The notes: generated from the sequence alone by a model not told the origin. Shown: positions 45,156 to 55,476, counted from the stretch's first letter. The stretch is 64,000 nucleotides of DNA from Methylomarinum sp. Ch1-1 (GCF_030717995.2 NZ_CP157743.1:2754501-2818500), one strand, 5' to 3'. Numbers and translations: made by a program.

Positions 45156-46166
45156 ATGCACAACGTCACGTTGATCAAAGGTGATGGTATCGGTCCTTCC
45201 ATCATGGAGGCCGCGGTAAAAGTAATTGACGCATCAGGTGCAAAAATTCATTGGCATGAAGCGGAAGCCGGTATGGGGGCTTTTGAAAAATACGGTACGC
45301 CGTTGCCGGATGAAACCATGGAATCCATCGAAAAGACGCGTGTGGCTTTCAAAGGTCCATTAACCACGCAGGTCGGCAGCGGCTTCAGAAGCATCAATGT
45401 CGAGCTGAGAAAACGTTACGAATTGTACGCCAATATTCGTCCGGCCAAAAGCTGGCCGGGCGTGAAAACCCGTTTCGAAGATGTCGATATCGTCATCGTC
45501 AGGGAAAACACCGAAGGCTTGTATGCCGGTCTGGAGCATTATCTGACCCATAAGAAAGATATCGCCGAGAGTCTGGCGGTCGTCACCCGCGAAGGCTCTG
45601 AGCGGGTCATCGAATATGCCTTCCAGTATGCGCGCGACAATAACCGCTCGAAAGTGACGGTTTGCCATAAGGCGAATATCCTCAAATACACCCAAGGCCT
45701 GTTCTTGGACGTCGCCCGGGAAATTGCGCAAAAATATCCCGATATCGAGTTCGACGAAAAAATCATCGATGCGGCCTGTATGCATATGGTGATGAATCCG
45801 CAACAGTTTGATGTCGTCGTCACCACCAACATGTTCGGCGATATCATGTCCGATCTGACCGCGGGTTTGGTCGGCGGTCTCGGCCTGATTCCAGGTGCTA
45901 ACATCGGCAAGGATGCGGCGCTATTCGAAGCAGTGCATGGCAGCGCCCCGGATATCGCGGGCAAAAACCTGGCCAACCCGACCGCAGTGATGATGGCCGG
46001 GGTGATGATGCTGAAATATCTGGGCGAAAATGATGCGGCGGCCCGCATGCAGCAAGCGATCGAAAAAGTCATTAATGACGGTCAATTTGTGACGCCGGAT
46101 CTGAATCCGGCTTCCAAAGCCGGCACCATCGAAATGGGTCAGGCAATTATCGACGCGATGGCATAG
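45156..46166 (+). CDS. Isocitrate dehydrogenase, NAD-dependent (isopropylmalate dehydrogenase-like)
   Basis: This 336-residue beta-decarboxylating dehydrogenase opens LIKGDGIGPSIM. Substrate residues are in GPLTTQVGSGFRSINVELRK, where the Ser-Asn pattern fits isocitrate rather than isopropylmalate. The cofactor loop reads HGSAPDIAGKNLANP, with Asp where NADP enzymes have Lys, which indicates NAD. No leu genes are nearby. So the window encodes both NADP- and NAD-linked enzymes, allowing choice of reductant. Confidence 0.9.
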   Translation: MHNVTLIKGDGIGPSIMEAAVKVIDASGAKIHWHEAEAGMGAFEKYGTPLPDETMESIEKTRVAFKGPLTTQVGSGFRSINVELRKRYELYANIRPAKSWPGVKTRFEDVDIVIVRENTEGLYAGLEHYLTHKKDIAESLAVVTREGSERVIEYAFQYARDNNRSKVTVCHKANILKYTQGLFLDVAREIAQKYPDIEFDEKIIDAACMHMVMNPQQFDVVVTTNMFGDIMSDLTAGLVGGLGLIPGANIGKDAALFEAVHGSAPDIAGKNLANPTAVMMAGVMMLKYLGENDAAARMQQAIEKVINDGQFVTPDLNPASKAGTIEMGQAIIDAMA

Positions 46167-46181
46167 TCTGCTGAAGCAGTG

Positions 46182-46214
46182 GCCAAGACAGTACCGCTAT
46201 GGTGCTGTCTTGGC
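46182..46214. terminator. Bidirectional terminator-like hairpin
   Basis: A 14 bp stem GCCAAGACAGTACC/GGTGCTGTCTTGGC with one mismatch and loop GCTAT, located 15 bp after the NAD-IDH stop and just before the convergent stop at 46224. Confidence 0.6.
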
Positions 46215-46223
46215 GCTTCTCTA

Positions 46224-46697
46224 TCATTCGGTATAAGGGCCTTTGCGCTCGGGAGCGATATTCAACTCTCGGATCAGTTTTTCCAGCAATTGCTTCTCTT
46301 CCCGCACCACTCTTTCATGCATTCCAAAGGGATACTGAGTCGTGCAGGCGGCGGCAATATCCATACAATAGTCAAGAATCGTTTGTCGATGACGATGATC
46401 CTCGCTGAGGAAAAGCGTCGTCAGCGCCCCGAGCAAGCGCCGATCCGGTTTTTGATGGGCGAAACGATCCAAAAAGCTATTGGCATCGGCCACCGAAATC
46501 ACCGGCGTTGCGTATAGCTGATCAAGCTTGGCGATATGCTCAATAACGAATTGATAGAGTATTTTTAATTCACCTTCCTGATTTATTCCATCTGCCCAGA
46601 TCATGTCAATCAGGGGAATTAAATCCAGAAAATAAAAATCGGAGTCTTTCAAGTTGAATTCGACTTTCAACTGTTCAAAGCGATCTAGTTGGGACAT
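46224..46697 (-). CDS. TerB-like helical protein
   Basis: This 157-residue all-helical protein contains LIPLIDMIWADGINQEGELKILYQFV, resembling the metal-binding (A/W)ADG-x-x-x-x-E-E motif of TerB/DjlA N-terminal domains. The function of most such stand-alone proteins is unknown. It is convergent with the NAD-IDH gene. Confidence 0.55.
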   Translation of the reverse strand: MSQLDRFEQLKVEFNLKDSDFYFLDLIPLIDMIWADGINQEGELKILYQFVIEHIAKLDQLYATPVISVADANSFLDRFAHQKPDRRLLGALTTLFLSEDHRHRQTILDYCMDIAAACTTQYPFGMHERVVREEKQLLEKLIRELNIAPERKGPYTE

Positions 46698-47068
46698 CGG
46701 TGGGCTCGGGTTTATTTAGTCAAATTAAGGTAATGTCGATCCAATCGGCCTGCTTAGCCGCACAGCAAGCGACGCTGATCTAAAGTATAGGTAACAATTT
46801 CGTGTTCTTCAGTTTTTAGGAGCGAGTCTTAGCTTTCCGGATTAAATCATCGACAAACACACCCCAAGCCTCTTTGTTATCCAAATTAGGTATTGCTGGA
46901 ATTAAATAAAAAGCGACAAACTGCCGTAAACACCGCTGGTGGCCAGATTAAATGGCCTCGCCGGAGTGAAACGAGTAGAATTAACACTATCTTTAACGCC
47001 GTGTCTGAAGTGTCGGTAGCGATTAATGATGGCGACAGACCGCAGATATTTAATCAACAGGATTCATC
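46698..47068. other. Upstream region of acnB
   Basis: Holds a degenerate end fragment of MITE family B at about 46850-46899 (CAAACACACCCCAAGCC...GGTATTGCTGG). The remainder is the acnB leader with AGGA at 47055-47058. No gene is supported. Confidence 0.5.
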
Positions 47069-49639
47069 ATGCTAGAACAATATCGTAAACACGTTGAGGA
47101 ACGCGCCGCCGAAGGCGTCGTTCCCAAGCCTTTGGACGCCGAACAGGTGGCCCAACTGGTCGAGCTGATCAAACAGCCGCCGACCGGGGAAGAAGAGTTT
47201 ATTCTCGACTTGCTGGCCAACCGTGTTCCCGCCGGTGTCGACGAAGCTGCCTATGTCAAAGCCGGATTTCTGGCTGCGGTGGCCAAAGGCGAAGCCGACT
47301 CTCCGATTCTAACGCCGGAGCGGGCCACCGAATTGTTGGGCACGATGCTTGGAGGATACAATATTGCGCCGTTGACCGAGTTACTGGATCATCAAACCTT
47401 GGCGCCATTGGCGGTCAAGGCGTTGTCGCATACCTTGCTGGTATTCGACGCCTTCCATGACGTCAACGAAAAAGCGCAAGCGGGCAATACCTATGCGCAG
47501 CAGGTCATTCAGTCCTGGGCCGACGCGGAATGGTTTACCAGCAAGCCGCAAGTTCCGGAAAAAATGACCGTGACCGTGTTCAAGGTCACCGGTGAAACCA
47601 ATACCGACGATTTGTCGCCGGCTCAAGACGCCTGGTCCAGACCGGATATTCCGTTGCACGCCAAGGCGATGTTGAAAATGCCGCGTGAGGGAATTACCAA
47701 TGCCGAGCAACAAATCGAGGCGTTGAAACAAAAAGGTTTTCCAGTCGCCTATGTCGGCGATGTCGTCGGCACCGGTTCGTCGAGAAAATCGGCGACCAAT
47801 TCCGTTTTATGGCATATGGGCGACGATATTCCCTATATCCCGAACAAACGCGCCGGCGGCGTTTGCATCGGCGGCAAGATCGCGCCCATCTTCTTCAATA
47901 CGATGGAAGATTCCGGCGCCTTGCCGTTCGAATGCGATGTCAGCGATCTGAACATGGGCGACGTGATCGATATCTATCCTTATCAGGGCTTGGTGAAACG
48001 GCACGACTCCGACGAAGTAATCTGCGAATTTTCCCTGAAAACGGAAGCGATACTCGATGAAGTGCGCGCCGGCGGACGGATTCCATTGATCATCGGCCGC
48101 GGCTTGACCGACCGGGCCCGCAAGGCGCTGGACTTAGAGCCTTCGACAGTATTCTTTCGTCCGACTCCCGCTAACGATAGCGGCAAGGGTTACACGCTGG
48201 CGCAAAAAATCGTCGGTAAGGCGTGCGGCGTCGAAGGTGTGCGGCCGGGCACTTATTGCGAACCCCACATGACCACGGTCGGCTCCCAGGACACCACCGG
48301 TCCGATGACCCGTGACGAACTGAAGGATCTGGCTTGCCTGGGCTTTTCCGCCGACTTGGTGTTGCAGTCGTTCTGTCACACGGCCGCCTATCCGAAGCCG
48401 GTCGACGTCGAAACGCAACATACCCTGCCGGATTTCATCATGAATCGCGGCGGTGTTTCATTGCGTCCCGGCGACGGCATCATCCATTCCTGGCTGAACA
48501 GAATGTTGCTGCCGGATACCGTCGGCACCGGCGGCGATTCACATACCCGATTTCCGATCGGGATTTCCTTTCCGGCCGGTTCCGGGTTAGTTGCGTTTGC
48601 CGCGGCGACCGGTGTGATGCCGTTGGATATGCCGGAATCGGTGCTGGTGCGTTTCAAAGGCGAAATGCAACCCGGCATCACGTTGCGAGATCTGGTCAAT
48701 GCGATTCCTTATGCGGCCATTCAACGCGGCTTGCTGACCGTCGAGAAAAAAGGTAAGAAGAATGTCTTTTCCGGACGCATACTGGAAATTGAAGGCTTGC
48801 CTGATCTAAAAGTCGAACAGGCCTTCGAGCTGTCCGATGCTTCGGCGGAACGTTCCGCCGGCGGCTGCACGATTCGTCTTGATGAAGAGCCGATACGCGA
48901 ATATCTGACTTCCAATATCACGCTGTTGAAATGGATGATTGCCGAAGGCTATGGCGATGCCCGAACCCTGCGGCGTCGTATCAAGGCGATGCAGGAATGG
49001 TTGGATAATCCGAGTTTATTACAGGCGGATGCCGATGCGGAATATTTCGAGGTCATCGAAATCGACATGTCGGAAATCAAGGAACCCTTGTTAGCCTGCC
49101 CGAACGATCCAGACGACGTCAAAACCCTATCCGATGTTGCCGGCACTCAGATCGATGAGGTTTTCATCGGCTCCTGCATGACTAATGTCGGCCATTTCCG
49201 CGCCGCCGGTAAACTGCTGCAACAACAGCAAGGGGAATTACCGACTCGCCTATGGATGGCGCCGCCGACTAAGATGGATCAGAACCAACTGACCGAAGAA
49301 GGTTATTACAGTACCTTCGGCAAGGTCGGCGCCAGAATGGAAATGCCGGGTTGTTCGTTGTGCATGGGAAACCAGGCCCGGGTTGCGGACAATGCCACCG
49401 TGGTTTCCACCTCGACGCGCAATTTTCCCAATCGTTTGGGTACCGGGGCGAACGTTTATCTGGCGTCCGCCGAATTGGCGGCAGTTTGTTCGCTACTCGG
49501 TAAAATACCGACGATGGAGGAATATAAGCAATATGCCGGCATTATTGATGAAACCAGCGCCGACACCTATCGCTACCTGAACTTCGATCAGCTCGACAGT
49601 TATCAGCAGAAGGCCGAACAGGTAAACGAAGAAGCATGA
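47069..49639 (+). CDS. acnB: Aconitate hydratase B
   Basis: This 856-residue bifunctional aconitase/2-methylisocitrate dehydratase has the AcnB-specific HEAT-like N-terminal domain ([20 protein letters not shown]...). The swivel domain follows early ([14 protein letters not shown]), as AcnB order requires. The [4Fe-4S] ligands are in FIGSCMTN and [10 protein letters not shown]. It provides isocitrate for both dehydrogenases upstream. A strong hairpin (GCATG/CATGC type, 49644-49674) follows the stop. Confidence 0.96.
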   Translation: MLEQYRKHVEERAAEGVVPKPLDAEQVAQLVELIKQPPTGEEEFILDLLANRVPAGVDEAAYVKAGFLAAVAKGEADSPILTPERATELLGTMLGGYNIAPLTELLDHQTLAPLAVKALSHTLLVFDAFHDVNEKAQAGNTYAQQVIQSWADAEWFTSKPQVPEKMTVTVFKVTGETNTDDLSPAQDAWSRPDIPLHAKAMLKMPREGITNAEQQIEALKQKGFPVAYVGDVVGTGSSRKSATNSVLWHMGDDIPYIPNKRAGGVCIGGKIAPIFFNTMEDSGALPFECDVSDLNMGDVIDIYPYQGLVKRHDSDEVICEFSLKTEAILDEVRAGGRIPLIIGRGLTDRARKALDLEPSTVFFRPTPANDSGKGYTLAQKIVGKACGVEGVRPGTYCEPHMTTVGSQDTTGPMTRDELKDLACLGFSADLVLQSFCHTAAYPKPVDVETQHTLPDFIMNRGGVSLRPGDGIIHSWLNRMLLPDTVGTGGDSHTRFPIGISFPAGSGLVAFAAATGVMPLDMPESVLVRFKGEMQPGITLRDLVNAIPYAAIQRGLLTVEKKGKKNVFSGRILEIEGLPDLKVEQAFELSDASAERSAGGCTIRLDEEPIREYLTSNITLLKWMIAEGYGDARTLRRRIKAMQEWLDNPSLLQADADAEYFEVIEIDMSEIKEPLLACPNDPDDVKTLSDVAGTQIDEVFIGSCMTNVGHFRAAGKLLQQQQGELPTRLWMAPPTKMDQNQLTEEGYYSTFGKVGARMEMPGCSLCMGNQARVADNATVVSTSTRNFPNRLGTGANVYLASAELAAVCSLLGKIPTMEEYKQYAGIIDETSADTYRYLNFDQLDSYQQKAEQVNEEA

Positions 49640-49709
49640 TGGTCATGCCGCGACGGCAACGCTGTTGCGGCATGGACGATCTCGACGGCAGTCATACCGA
49701 AACCTGAGC

Positions 49710-50834
49710 ATGTTGAAAAAATATTTTCTACAACCGGATTCATTAAGTTCAGTCGACGCCTCGATCGATTTAAGCGGCGCTTATGACAGATTGATCGAGC
49801 AAAACCATTATCGCCGGGATCCCAATCAAATCGCGCTGTTAGAGTATTTACAGGCTGTGCTGGACAGGGTACAGTTGCAGGAGAGGCTGCAGCGGCGCGT
49901 TTTCGGCAAAAAATTAATCGGTCGCTGTAGACATTTATATGTTTATGGCGGCGTCGGCCATGGCAAATCGATGTTGATGGATTTGTTTTTTGACGCTTGC
50001 CCGGTTAAACAGAAAAGACGGGTGCATTTTCATGCCTTCATGCAGGAAGTGCATGAATTCATACACCGCTGGGAGAAACGGCCGCGTGGTGACGTCATTG
50101 CCGCATTGGCCAAACAAATCAGGTCGTCGACGCTATTATTGTGTTTCGATGAGTTTCATGTCACCGATATTGCCGATGCGATGATCATGGAAAGGCTGTT
50201 TCGCAGCCTTTTCGAACTCGGCGTCGTGACCGTGATGACGTCCAATCGTCATCCCTCCGATCTTTATCGCGGCGGTTTGCTTAGAGAACAGTTTTTGCCT
50301 TTCGTCGATTTGCTGCTTAATTCGGCCGATATCGTCGAATTGGCAGGACAGGTCGATTATCGTTTTGCCGTCGAGGAAGCTGAAGATCGGCGTTATTTCT
50401 GCCCGCTAGGCGCCGAGGCGGATTTTTTGCTGAACCAGCGATTTCTACATAGCAGCGGGGCGGAAAAACCGTCTAAAGGCAGTATTCATGTATTCGGCAG
50501 GGACATCAGTCTGACGGCGGTGCATGGCGACACCTTGCTGACCTCGTTCGATCAGCTTTGCAAGCAATCATTGGGGGCGCCTGATTATCTGCATATCGCC
50601 GCGCGGTTCAACACGGTGTTAATGGCCGATATCCCGAGATTAGCGCCGGATAACTGCGATGAAGCGAGGCGCTTTGAAATCCTGATAGACGCCTTGTACG
50701 AACATAAGGTCAAATTCATTTGCAGCGCCGAGGCACCGCCCCGGGAAATCTATAAGGCGGGCGAAGGAGCGTTTGAATTCAAGCGAACCGTCTCGCGATT
50801 AATGGAAATGCAATCCGATCGCTATGTAAAATGA
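49710..50834 (+). CDS. zapE: ZapE/AFG1-type ATPase
   Basis: This 374-residue P-loop ATPase has Walker A GGVGHGKSM, Walker B LLCFDEFHVTDIADAMI and sensor SNRHPSDLY. The Arg finger region is in EARRFEILIDALYEH. In E. coli ZapE associates with the divisome under low oxygen or heat. ATG 49710 is preferred to the in-frame upstream start at 49665. A family B MITE begins 12 bp after its stop. Confidence 0.92.
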   Translation: MLKKYFLQPDSLSSVDASIDLSGAYDRLIEQNHYRRDPNQIALLEYLQAVLDRVQLQERLQRRVFGKKLIGRCRHLYVYGGVGHGKSMLMDLFFDACPVKQKRRVHFHAFMQEVHEFIHRWEKRPRGDVIAALAKQIRSSTLLLCFDEFHVTDIADAMIMERLFRSLFELGVVTVMTSNRHPSDLYRGGLLREQFLPFVDLLLNSADIVELAGQVDYRFAVEEAEDRRYFCPLGAEADFLLNQRFLHSSGAEKPSKGSIHVFGRDISLTAVHGDTLLTSFDQLCKQSLGAPDYLHIAARFNTVLMADIPRLAPDNCDEARRFEILIDALYEHKVKFICSAEAPPREIYKAGEGAFEFKRTVSRLMEMQSDRYVK

Positions 50835-50845
50835 TGGAAAAGTAC

Positions 50846-51064
50846 CAGCAATTCCCACTTTGGCGTTCAAAAAGGGCATGGGGTGTGTTTGACGAGGATG
50901 TCGGCAGCAAGGATGCGGCCGTCAAGCCCCCAGCACCTAAATTCCATGGCTACTGGACTATATTTTACATTCCAGCATAATTTAGGTGCTGGGTGAACGG
51001 CGCTCCTCGACAGACACACCCCATGCCCTAAACACAGCAAAAATGTTCAAACTGGGAATTGCTG
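50846..51064 (+). mobile_element. MITE family B, copy 3, with 9 bp target duplication
   Basis: A 219 bp element with inverted ends CAGCAATTCCCA and TGGGAATTGCTG, flanked by perfect direct repeats GAAAAGTAC (50837-50845 and 51065-51073). The interior carries the CCCAGCACCTAAATT palindrome. It is the most intact member in the window. Confidence 0.9.
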
Positions 51065-51112
51065 GAAAAGTACCGCGCTGATTGATTTTAATCATGCCGG
51101 CGTTATCATAAA

Positions 51113-51204
51113 CTGAGTTCGGAATAAAAAATTGCCCTACAGTTTGAGAGACATGTTCTGAGTCAATGCCTGATGCTTTTTACGTTTCTTAAACCGAACT
51201 GAGG
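51113..51204. repeat. Repeat family F, copy 2
   Basis: Starts CTGAGTTCGGAATAAAA and ends CTTAAACCGAACTGAG. It shares the ends and the GCCTGATGCT block with 39632-39802 but is shorter in the middle. Confidence 0.5.
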
Positions 51205-51289
51205 GGGCGGAGAACGATGTTTCCCGGTTTTAGCGAGCCGTATTCAAAGAATGGGGAAAATTGAGCTCATTTAAACAGGAGGATGGTTT

Positions 51290-52648
51290 GTGATTGAAAA
51301 CATGGTCAGGCATCACAATATCAAGTCTATCGTCGGTAATATCATCACGATCAGGCTTGCCAACATGGATATATTGGATGAGATCACGCCGCGTTTCGGC
51401 GATTTGGCCAAGATCGAGGATGAAAATGGCCTACATTCTTTGGCCCAGGTCATTAAAATCGACGGCAACGACATAGCGCTGCAGATTTTCTCCGGAACCC
51501 AGGGCATTTCCACCCACGCATCGGTGCGTTTTCTCGGTCATTCGATGAGGGTGACCTATTCCAATAATATTCTAGGCCGGCTCTTCAATGGCGTGGGCGA
51601 ACCGATGGACGGCGGCTCATCATTGCAACCGGACCCTAAGGTCGCGATCGAAAGCGCGTCGGTCAATCCGATGAGGCGGGTGATGGCATCGAAAATGATC
51701 CGCACCAATGTGCCGATGATCGACCTGTTCAACTGTCTGGTCGAAAGCCAGAAAATCCCCATATTTTCGATTTCCGGCGAACCCTATAATGCCTTCCTGG
51801 CCCGGATCGGCATACAGGCCGACGCCGATATCGTCGTCTTCGCCGGCTTGGGATTGATTTTCGATGATTTCTATTTTTTTCGCTCCCAGTTCGAGCAGGC
51901 CGGTGTTTTCGCGCGCACGGTGATGTTTACGAACCTGGCTTCCGACCCGATCGTCGAGCGTTTGCTGGTGCCGGACATGGCGTTGACGGTCGCCGAGCGT
52001 TTCGCCGTCGAGGAGGGGAAAAGAGTCTTGGTGCTGATGACCGACATGACCGCTTACGCCGATGCGATGAAGGAAGTCGGCGTGTCGATGGAGCATGTGC
52101 CTTCCAATCGCGGTTATATGGGCGATCTGTATTCACAATTGGCCAAACGCTATGAAAAAGCCTGCGATTACCACGGCGCCGGTTCGGTGACGATACTGTC
52201 GGTTACGACGATGCCTGGCAACGACGTGACCCATCCGGTGCCCGACAATACCGGTTATATCACCGAGGGCCAGTTTTATCTGCATGACCGCATGCTCGAC
52301 CCTTTCGGTTCATTGTCGAGGCTGAAACAGCATGTCATCGGCAAGGTGACTCGCGAAGATCACGCCCAGATCATGAACACGATGATTCGTTTTTATTCGG
52401 GCGCCAATGACGCCGAGCAGAAACAGGCGATGGCCTTTGATTTATCCGAACATGATCATAATCTGCTAAGGTTTGGCCGCCTGTTCAGAGAACGCTTCAT
52501 GGATATCAATGTTTCCATCAGTCTCGAAGACGCTCTCGATTTATGCTGGCAGACGCTGGCCGAATGTTTCGATGACAGTGAATTGTTAATGAAGCAGTCC
52601 TTGATTGATAAATATTATCCGCGCCATGAGCAGACTGCAATACAGTAA
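51290..52648 (+). CDS. atpB: V-type ATP synthase subunit B
   Basis: This 452-residue non-catalytic V1 subunit has ISGEPYNAFLARIGIQ where catalytic subunits carry a P-loop, as expected. GRLFNGVGEPMDGG and the C-terminal domain are normal. A GTG start at 51290 with AGGAGG seven bases before it is clear. It is the first gene of seven; the D gene starts inside its 3' end. Confidence 0.93.
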   Translation: MIENMVRHHNIKSIVGNIITIRLANMDILDEITPRFGDLAKIEDENGLHSLAQVIKIDGNDIALQIFSGTQGISTHASVRFLGHSMRVTYSNNILGRLFNGVGEPMDGGSSLQPDPKVAIESASVNPMRRVMASKMIRTNVPMIDLFNCLVESQKIPIFSISGEPYNAFLARIGIQADADIVVFAGLGLIFDDFYFFRSQFEQAGVFARTVMFTNLASDPIVERLLVPDMALTVAERFAVEEGKRVLVLMTDMTAYADAMKEVGVSMEHVPSNRGYMGDLYSQLAKRYEKACDYHGAGSVTILSVTTMPGNDVTHPVPDNTGYITEGQFYLHDRMLDPFGSLSRLKQHVIGKVTREDHAQIMNTMIRFYSGANDAEQKQAMAFDLSEHDHNLLRFGRLFRERFMDINVSISLEDALDLCWQTLAECFDDSELLMKQSLIDKYYPRHEQTAIQ

Positions 52649-53228
52649 AGCGTCGCTGCACAAGCAAAGCGCCCTGTTGAAGCGCTATCGTCAGTATCTG
52701 CCTTCGCTGGATTTGAAGCGCCAGCAACTAATTGCCGAACGGGCGAAGGCCATGAAACAAATGCGGGCGACGCAACAGCAGATAGAACAAACGCTACAGT
52801 TTGTCCGTGACAACTTGCCGATGTTGGCCGATGAGAATATCAAGCTGGCCGAGCTGGTCGCCGTCAACGATATACGGATTGAACAAGAAAATCGGGTGGG
52901 CGTCGAAATTCCCCGGCTAGCCGATATCGACATCAGCGAAAAAGCTTATTCATTTTTCTGCAAGCCGCACTGGGTCGACCTCTATGTCCGCAAATTGAAG
53001 GAGATGCTGACGCTAAAGATACAGTTGCAAGTTGAACGCAGACGCTTGGAATTGTTGGATCATGCAGTCAAAAAGGTGACCCAGCGGGTCAATCTGTTCG
53101 ATAAGATATTGATTCCCAAAGCCGAAAAAAATATACGTAAGATTCGCATCTTCCTGTCGGATAGCGAAAGAGCGGCGGTGATTCGCGCCAAAATCACCAA
53201 GCAAAAACGACTCAGGCATGCATCATGA
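52626..53228 (+). CDS. atpD: V-type ATP synthase subunit D
   Basis: This 200-residue central-stalk subunit has long N- and C-terminal coiled-coil helices (KASLHKQSALLKRYRQYLPSLDLKRQQL; RRLELLDHAVKKVTQRVNLFDKILIPKAEKNIRKI). ATG 52626 overlaps subunit B by 23 bp, and its stop overlaps subunit I by 4 bp. Confidence 0.9.
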   Translation: MSRLQYSKASLHKQSALLKRYRQYLPSLDLKRQQLIAERAKAMKQMRATQQQIEQTLQFVRDNLPMLADENIKLAELVAVNDIRIEQENRVGVEIPRLADIDISEKAYSFFCKPHWVDLYVRKLKEMLTLKIQLQVERRRLELLDHAVKKVTQRVNLFDKILIPKAEKNIRKIRIFLSDSERAAVIRAKITKQKRLRHAS

Positions 53229-55018
53229 GCATCGTCAGCCTAAAAAGAATGACCTTATGCGGTCTGCTCGACGAAAAAGCGTCCATACTGCACCAATTGC
53301 AGGCCCTGGGCGGCGCCCATTTGATTCCATTGACCGAGATGCCGGAGTCTGCACAGACCGCAACCCAGCACATCACCGAAAAAGCCGTCAATGCGTTGAA
53401 ATACCTGATGCAGTGCCGTAACAAGCGCCATCAGGTTCATGATGACGAAGAGTTCAATTTGGAGACGGTGGTCGACAATGTCGCCAAGGTGCGCTACGAA
53501 TGCCGCCTGTTATCCGATCAACGCGATTTTCTGCTGAAACGCATCGCCGAAATCGAACCTTGGGGAGATTTCCAACTGACGGAAAAGGACGATTTGGGCC
53601 CGATCCAATTATGGTTTTACATCGTTCCGAAACGCTTGATGCACAAACTGAATAAGGCGCTCGTTTATCAAGTCGTGCATCAGGACAATTTGTATTGTTA
53701 TGTCGTCGTGTTATCGGAACAAGAACCCGACAGCACCGCGTTGCCGGTCGCCCGCACCCATACCGGTCGGGTGCCGCTGTCGCAATTGAAAAAACAGCTG
53801 CAACAGACCGAACTGCGGCTGGAGGATCTGCAGGCGGAGCGGGAATCGCTAACCCGCTGGATTACCTTGATCTCGTTAAGTCTGGTTAAAAATGAAGAGC
53901 ATGCCGATTTGAAGGTCGCTCATACGATGACGCTGGACAGCGATCCGGTGTTTGTCTCTCAAGCTTGGATTCCGGCCAGCGAAACCGAACGTTACGCTGA
54001 TTTTGCCAAGTTCCATGGTTTGGCGATACAGTTCAGCGACCCCGAACCGAATGACAAACCGCCGACGTTGCTGTCCAACCAGGAAGAGCTGGCCGGCGGC
54101 GAGGAGGTCATTAGTTTTTATCAGACCCCTAGTTATTTCGATTGGGACCCGTCGGTTGTGGTGTTTTTTTCCTTCGCCCTGTTTTTTGCGATGATTTTGT
54201 CGGATGCCGGTTATGCCCTTGTGTTCGGGGTGTTGCTGATGTTGAAATGGTCCTCGCTGAAACGTAGTAAGAGCAGGCGGCGTCTGCGCATGCTGGCCGC
54301 CGTCACGATCGGCTGTTCGCTGGTTTGGGGAGTGCTGACCGGCAGCTATTTCGGGCTAGCGCCGACCGGCCAAGGCTTTATCGCGAAACTGAAGATCTTT
54401 GATTTGCAAGATTTTGACAGTATGATGCGGTTGTCGATCGGCGTCGGGGTCGGCCATATTGCGCTCGCCAATCTGGTCAAGTTCTATCAGAACAGGCGTC
54501 GCTTATCGGCGCTGGCGCCGCTCGGCTGGGTGCTTGCCGTCATCGGCGGCTTTACTTATTGGTTAGCGCTGGAACAGGCTAATGAAAGCGGACGGATCGC
54601 CGCTTATGCCCTGTTGACCTTGGCTGCGATATTCGTGTTAGGCTTCAACAGCGAGCGGCCGGTTCGTCAACCGGTGGATCTGCTCTGGCGATTATTGCAA
54701 GGCCTTAAAAGTTTGACCGGCGTTACCCGGATTTTCGGTGATGTCTTAAGCTATATGCGCTTGTTTGCGCTGGGCTTGGCCAGCGCCTCGCTGGCCTTGA
54801 CCTTTAATCAGCTGGCTGGCCAGGTTTATCATTCGGTGCCTGGCGTCGGTTTGTTGTTCAGCCTGTTGATCTTGCTGTTCGGGCACGGCCTGAATTTGCT
54901 GTTATGCTTGATGAGCGGCCTGGTGCATGGCTTACGGCTTAATTTTATCGAGTTTTATAATTGGAGTGTGTCTGATGAAGGTTATCCGTTTAAGGCTTTT
55001 TCACGGAAGGGTGGGTGA
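53225..55018 (+). CDS. atpI: V-type ATP synthase subunit I (stator/a subunit)
   Basis: This 597-residue protein has a soluble N-terminal half and a C-terminal half of about seven helices starting near residue 305 (VVVFFSFALFFAMILSDAGYAL, the family signature). The ion-channel Arg region is in FGDVLSYMRLFALGLASASLAL. It forms the half-channels beside the K ring. Confidence 0.92.
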   Translation: MSIVSLKRMTLCGLLDEKASILHQLQALGGAHLIPLTEMPESAQTATQHITEKAVNALKYLMQCRNKRHQVHDDEEFNLETVVDNVAKVRYECRLLSDQRDFLLKRIAEIEPWGDFQLTEKDDLGPIQLWFYIVPKRLMHKLNKALVYQVVHQDNLYCYVVVLSEQEPDSTALPVARTHTGRVPLSQLKKQLQQTELRLEDLQAERESLTRWITLISLSLVKNEEHADLKVAHTMTLDSDPVFVSQAWIPASETERYADFAKFHGLAIQFSDPEPNDKPPTLLSNQEELAGGEEVISFYQTPSYFDWDPSVVVFFSFALFFAMILSDAGYALVFGVLLMLKWSSLKRSKSRRRLRMLAAVTIGCSLVWGVLTGSYFGLAPTGQGFIAKLKIFDLQDFDSMMRLSIGVGVGHIALANLVKFYQNRRRLSALAPLGWVLAVIGGFTYWLALEQANESGRIAAYALLTLAAIFVLGFNSERPVRQPVDLLWRLLQGLKSLTGVTRIFGDVLSYMRLFALGLASASLALTFNQLAGQVYHSVPGVGLLFSLLILLFGHGLNLLLCLMSGLVHGLRLNFIEFYNWSVSDEGYPFKAFSRKGG

Positions 55019-55476
55019 ACATGATTGAAATTATGCTGGTGCTGGGTTGGTTGGGCTTATATGCGCCGATGGCGCTCGGTGCGATCGGAAGCATCATCGG
55101 TTGCGCGATAGCCGGACAGGCGGCGATTGGCGCGATGCTGGACACCGAGAGCGGCTATGGCCGTTATGTTGGCGTATCGGCGATGCCTTCGTCGCAGGTC
55201 ATTTACGGCATCGTGATTATGTTTACGTTGAATCGCCCCATCGCCGGAGATAATGCCGCCGGCATCTTCGCGATCGGCTTGCTGTCGGGATTCGCTTTGT
55301 TATTCAGCGCGGTTTATCAAGGCCAGTGTTGCGCCTCGGCGATCCATGCCGCCAAGGCCAAGCCGGAAATCTTCGGGCTTTCGATTGCCCCGGCCGCCAT
55401 CGTCGAAGGTTTTGCCGTGTTTGCCTTCATCTTCGCCTTGGTGATTAGCGCAGGCATCGCGCAGGCGCCGGTATGA
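55015..55476 (+). CDS. atpK: V-type ATP synthase subunit K (16 kDa proteolipid)
   Basis: This 153-residue four-helix rotor proteolipid is a duplicated hairpin with one essential carboxylate, Glu131, in the fourth helix. Ser60-Gln61, Gln102 and Glu131 line up with the Na+ ligands of Enterococcus NtpK (Thr64, Gln65, Gln110, Glu139), aligned by eye. GTG 55015 gives a 4 bp overlap as at most other junctions of the operon; ATG 55021 is an alternative two residues shorter. Confidence 0.9.
   Translation: MNMIEIMLVLGWLGLYAPMALGAIGSIIGCAIAGQAAIGAMLDTESGYGRYVGVSAMPSSQVIYGIVIMFTLNRPIAGDNAAGIFAIGLLSGFALLFSAVYQGQCCASAIHAAKAKPEIFGLSIAPAAIVEGFAVFAFIFALVISAGIAQAPV

Larger units (their letters stand above)
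50835..51289. other. Intergenic region with a MITE and the V-ATPase leader
   Basis: Contains MITE B copy 3 (50846-51064), repeat F copy 2 (51113-51204) and a leader with a perfect AGGAGG at 51277-51282. No gene is supported. Confidence 0.65.

Noticed and set aside
45156-46166. Alternative call as 3-isopropylmalate dehydrogenase
   Set aside because: No leu genes nearby, TCA context, and the substrate motif with Ser-x-Asn in GFRSINVELRK fits isocitrate dehydrogenases.
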